Assembly: GCF_050624435.1 (NCBI RefSeq)
Contig: NC_134546.1
Coordinates: 15,275,001-15,339,000 of the forward strand
Reading direction: 5' to 3'
DNA length: 64,000 bases
Origin: Tenrec ecaudatus
Lineage: Eukaryota; Chordata; Mammalia; Afrosoricida; Tenrecidae
A program made the position numbers and the translations under genes. Below, piece after piece: positions 53,801-59,800 of this stretch. The first letter of the stretch is position 1. Each line of letters starts with the position of its first letter. The notes beneath the pieces are model-generated. The model was given only the letters and a program-made list of their open reading frames with translations. It ran no database searches and was not told the DNA's origin.

Positions 53801-56800
53801 GGGTAAATCTGCTCACAAGTAGTAGATATCTGTGTATTTCAGTTTATGTATGTGATCCTTGAAACTTAGTATAGGGTAACCTACCATTTGTTAGAAGTTG
53901 CGTGTTACTTAATTTACATTTTATGCTTCTTGGCATGGTAAGCAAGAGCCTTGGTGGATGTGTGCTTATGCATTGTGCGGCCAACCGTAAAGTCAGCAGT
54001 TTGAAGGTGCCAGTAGCTCCTCCGGAGAAAGAGGAGACTTCTTACTTTTGTAAAAAGTTAATGTATTGAAAGCCCACACAGACAGTTTAATCCTTTCCTA
54101 TAGGATCGCTATAAGCATCGACTTGATGGCTGGAAATTTGCTTCTTTTTGGTTAGCTTGGTGTTAGCAATCACAGTTCATTTTTTTCCCTTTGATTTTAC
54201 TAATATATAATTCTTGAAACATTTGGTTATAATACCAAACTGTTCAGTTCTATTCAGTTCCATTTCTGAGTTTCCAAAAATAATATGATGTGTTTTATAA
54301 TTTAAGTTCCTAATTAATAGTTAAATATTGATAAGGAATAGTTAAATATTGTGGGCAATCATTAATTCTTATAAGTTTATAATTTTTATTAATGGATATA
54401 TTGTTTTTATTAAATTTCCATTGATTTTTCTGTTTTATAATACAGACACTCGAGACAGTTTATTGTGCCAACCTGGCCGATAAACAGATGTGGGGTTAAT
54501 TGAAGGGCAGAGAGATAAATGGCTCGGTGAGCCTCCCCTTTCTAGTTCTCGGGTCTCTTCCTTTGTGATGGTCGGACCAGGGTGCATCTGCCTTAGCCAG
54601 TTCCCTGCTTCAGCTTGTAAGGCTCACTTCCTGAAAGACATTCCTGGGGAGAAGCCACATGGACCTACCCCCAGTGCAGCCCCAGGTGCTGGAGCACCCG
54701 TGTGGAGACCCCTGCCAGTGCTGAGATGCTTACACATCCACTGATTCGGCTTTCCTCCTGCAGTGGGTGTCATTGAGTGTGTTTTGTGAGATGGAGGAGG
54801 ACTTTGTGGATTGGTGTCAGACATATGGTCTAATGTTGGACTTGTGGATTTGGGCAGCACTGGATTGAGATGATTTTTGATGTGCACTTACGCTTTATAT
54901 AAAACTCTCTCGTATACATATGAGTTTCTGTGGACTTGTTTCTCTATGTCCCCAGACGAACACAACAGTGATTCTATTACTTTGCCTTTTCTAAACTTAG
55001 AGTTTTACTCTGGATCATTTGAACATCCTTGACAAAGATGAGCAAGGGTTAACAAGCTTCATTATTAAAGAGCCAGAGGGTATGAGTGAGAATTGACGTG
55101 GTGGCAGTGAGTTTGGTCTTGGAGTGAGGTCATATAGTGGCTCTGCCCCTGTATACGGAAAGCAGTGAAAGAAATGTTAATGGATGCAAGATACTCTGCT
55201 AGATAGTAGCTCATTGATTTCGCCTAATAACACCATAATTATTATAATTTTCATTTTCAAGATATGGAAGCAAATCTCAGAGAGGTGAGTTAAGTGGTAG
55301 TGCTCACAGTGGAGTCTTGGCCTTACTGACTGACTTCCAGGCTGGAGCTCTTGGTCACTGTGCTAAGTAATACTTTGTGGATTTTATAAATAAAGAGTTT
55401 TCAGGTTGAAATTAAACAGAAGTTTAGTTTTCTCTTTTATCCTCACCCCCACCCCTACCCCCACTATAAATTGCTGATATTTAAAGGTACAGGAGATGAT
55501 ATTCTTTTTTCTGTGTGTGTGTGTTTAAGATAATGATGTAATCCAGAGAAGTGGAAAAGAAGAAATCTGCAAAGGCAAAACACATGAAAACATCACACAG
55601 CAAGGAAGAAAACGATTCGTTTTATCAGGAAATTCCCAAAGTGCCTCAGCAGAGGGAGACCTAGGAAAGAAGTGCAAAACTGCGGATCAAGAAGAGTCTA
55701 TTATTGCATCCAAGGTGATTTTTAAAAATCCATTATTTGATTGGTTGTTTTCTTTGTCAGATGATCTACTTAGAGATTAATTATGTTCTGGTATAAAGCA
55801 AGAAAAACACTAATATTAATTATTTAGTTTATAAAGATGTAAACTAACACCAAATTTTTGATGTACTGAAAGTAATTTAAATAGTAAATAGTGTTTTAAA
55901 ACAGCAGTTAATTTAGAGATGTTCAGACTGACAGGAGACACTTGACTGATCACAATTGGATACCTCCGTTCTGATTTCATTCCCTTTCTTATTGCTAAAT
56001 CTGTTTTTTCTCTATTGTATTCATCATTCTAAGACCACATGTAACTGCCTTTTTCTTTTTAAGTATGCAGAGATAAACAAGTGATGGGGTAGTTCACAAT
56101 AGCCTTTTTCAGGATCACTTCTGGGCCAAATTCAGGATGTACCTCCTCTTTTGCTTTCAGTTTTTGCTAACCCAGCAGAAGGTTTTGGCTGAGTTATATA
56201 CTCTTTAACACAGAGTGCTTTTTAAAAAAGACTTATTTATTAGATGTATGAAAAGAGAGAAAGAGAGAGAAATATGAAGGCCATACTTCAGTTGTCCTGT
56301 ACCCACCCCACCTCTGGCACCAGAGGAGAAAGGCTAGGTATTCTTCCTATCAGGAAAGATCTGCCTTAAGAGAGTGATCTTGTAGACTCTGACTGAGTTC
56401 TCTGGGTTCTCATCTTTGTAATCTTGGACAGAACCAAAGGAGTAGTACTGATCTCATAGGAAGGGGCGAGGTTGTGTTTGTTGTTGGTGTGGTGACCTTA
56501 CGTACAATAGAATGAAATGCCCACCTGGTCCCGTGCCATCCTCACAATTGTTCTTTTGAGCACTGAGATGGTTGAAATGGCAGCTGCTATCCCAGAGGTA
56601 CAATTGTCTATAACATTCCTTTCATTCTTGCCCCTTTCCCGTCCAAATCAACTCCTCACGGATCCTTTCTTCCAGGTGGAGAAACGGGGCCAAGCTGCTG
56701 TAGGCTTAACTCATGTTTCCCACTAACACACTAAGCTCACTGCCATCGAGCCAATTCCAACTCACAGCAACCCTTCCGACAGAGTAGAACTGCCCACGTG

Positions 56801-59800
56801 GATTTCAGAGACATTATTTGTGGGACTAGAAAGCCACATCTTCTCCTACAGCTAGGCGGGCACTTCAAACTTCTGACCCTGTGCTTCTCTACCCAACCTG
56901 TAACCCACTGCACTGCCTTATCAATGAAAATAAGGTGCATTAGCTATCTAAAGGCATAATAAAAATAAAATATGATTTAAAATAAACCTTGAGTCTAATT
57001 ATGTACTACTCTGAATTCTGGCCATATCACTGTGATTTTGAGAAGAAATTTTTTTTTCAGAAAAAAAATCAGGAATATATTTGTTTTAGTATATTTTCCC
57101 AACCCTTACAGTTAGATAATCATGAATAAAACCTTGAGAAATTGTTTAATTGACAGGTTATACAGATGAGCTATAAGTGAATCCAAGGTGGTTGAAGTAT
57201 TTGCGAGAACCTGATGACATCAAGGGTGTTTGACCCCAGAAGACCCGAGTTCTGCTTGATCAGTTGTTCCCTATATCCTTAGCTTTCTAAGCGATAGATG
57301 CCTATCACAGTACAGGAGAAACAGGTTTGAGGTGTCATAACGCTTCATGCAAGGATCCCTAGGAGGCCAGAGAACTTATCTTAGCCTGAGGAAGACTTAA
57401 AAAGAACCTTTCCAAATCCTCCCCTCTCTCCCCCCTGCTCCCCCAGCTTTAATGGTAATTGTGGCAGGAGAGCGAACTCAGAAGAATACATACCATGCAG
57501 AACGGAAGTGAAAGTTCAAGGTGAAAACAAGAGGTTGGGCCCACACATCTAATTGCAAGAAATTGCCACTTATGCAGAACTGAGAACAGTTTGCCCATGC
57601 TTGAGTAGACTTGGGTCAGTTTACTTGGAAAAGATCATTTACTTATTCCTGCGGAAAGGAAGTGGAAAAAAAGGATAGAAATCTATTTACTCTCAGCCCT
57701 GAAATTCTGATTCAGTTGGTCTTAGTTAGGGTCTGTGTGTCAGTATTATTTTAAATAAATGGACCCAGCTTTAATATGCAGCCAAAGTTGAGAGCATTCA
57801 GTAGAGCCCAGTAATTTCACTTAACACCTCAAGGGAAATGGAGGCCCAGTGACATGCCCAGAGACTGTGGGCCTAAAATCCTGGATTTTTCTGCTAGTAC
57901 TAAACTATCCATAAGCATTTTGGACTTCAGCAACTTCTAATAATGAAGATAATTGTTTTGAAATAGTACATAAATTTCATCAGTTCTCTTGGGTCTTTTG
58001 GACCTCCTTCCCAGCCAATTTTCAAGTGAAAAGTGGTAGTGCTTGAGTTGATGAATGTTCAAGGGTATCTCCTTTGTGTCCTCGATTTGTGTTAGTGTTA
58101 TTAGGTGCCCTTTAGTTGATTCAGACTCATAGTAATCTATGTACAAAAGCGAAACAGAACAAAGCACTGCCCAGTACGGCACCATCCTCTCAATCTATTG
58201 GAATCGTCACCATGTCCATCCTTGTTAATGGTCCCCCTTTCTTTAACTGATCCTTTACCCAACACGATGTCCTTCTCCAGCAACCGGTCCCTCCTGATAA
58301 CAAGTCTAAATTACGAAGAAGGAAGACCTTAAAAAAGCTTGTGGAATAACTCCTTTAATTATTTTTTAATTCCCTTTTTCACAAACTTTTTGGAGTCCCT
58401 TATACTTGAGCATTCTGGCTGTACTTCCAAGACAGATTTGTTCATTTTATGCAAGTCGATGGTATATTTACTATTATTCACCAATGTCATAATTCAAAGG
58501 CAATAATCCTTCCTTATATTGTCCAGTTTTCAAGCACACACACACGTATGAGGGGGTAGACCTCCCCAAACTGGAAAAGGCTCCACTAGGTGGAGTTTTC
58601 ATATTATATATTTTTCCCACAAGGCAAGCATTGAGCAACTTGCTCTGATTTAGTGCAGCCAGCGGCGTTTCCTGGAAAGGTTCTCTCTGGTAACAGTGAA
58701 TTTTTTGGTAATATTTTGATCTATGTTTCATTCGAAACTTATTTTTTGTGATGGCAAATTTTTAAAATCGTTTTATTAGGGGCTCATACAACTCTTATCA
58801 CAATCCAAATATACCTCAATTGTGTAAAGCACATGTGTACATTCATTGCCCTAATTCTCAAAACATTTGCTCTCCACCTTAGCCCCTGGCATCAACTCCT
58901 CATTTTTTACCCTCCCTCTCCACTTCCCCCCTCCCTCATGAACCCTTGATAATTTATAAATTATTAGTTTGTCATATCTTGCCCTGTCCGACATCTCCCC
59001 TCACCCACTCTTCTGTTCTCCATCCCCCAGGGAGGAGGTGACATATAGATCCTTGTAATTGATTCCCCCTTTCCAACCACCTTCCCTCCATCCTCCCAAT
59101 ATTGCCACTCTCACCATTGGTCCTGAAGAGATCATCTGCCTTGGATTCCCTGTGTTTCCAGGTCCTATCTGTACCAGTGTACATCCTCTGGTCTAGCCAG
59201 ATTTGTAAGGTAGAATTGGGATCATGATAGTGGGGGAGGAGGAAGCATTTAGGAACTAGAGGAAAGTTGTATGTGTCATTATTGCTACATCGCACCCTGA
59301 CTGACTCGTCTTCTCCCCGAGACCCTTCTGTAAGGGGATCTCCAGTGGCCTACAAATGGGCTCTGGGTCTCCACTCCGTACTCCCCCCTCATTCACTATG
59401 ATATGATATTTTGTTCTTGGGATTTTTTGTTCTGATGATGCCTGATACCTATCCCTTTGATACCTTGTGATCACACAGGTGGTGTACTTCCATGTGGGCT
59501 TTGTTGCTTCTGAGCTAGATGGCCGCTTGTTTACCTTCAAGCCTTTAAGACCCCAGATGCTATATCTTTTGATAGCCGGGCTCTATCAGTTTTCTATCAG
59601 TTTTGTTCACCACTTTTGCTTATGCACCCATTTGTCTTCAGCAATCGTCTCATGGAGGTGAGCACACAATGATATGATTTTTTGTTCTTCGATGCCTGAT
59701 AACTGATCCCTTCTGCACCTCGTGATCACACAGGGTGGTGTGTTCTTCCATGTGGACTTTGTTGCTTCTGAGCTAGATGGCTGCTTGTTTATCTTCAAGC

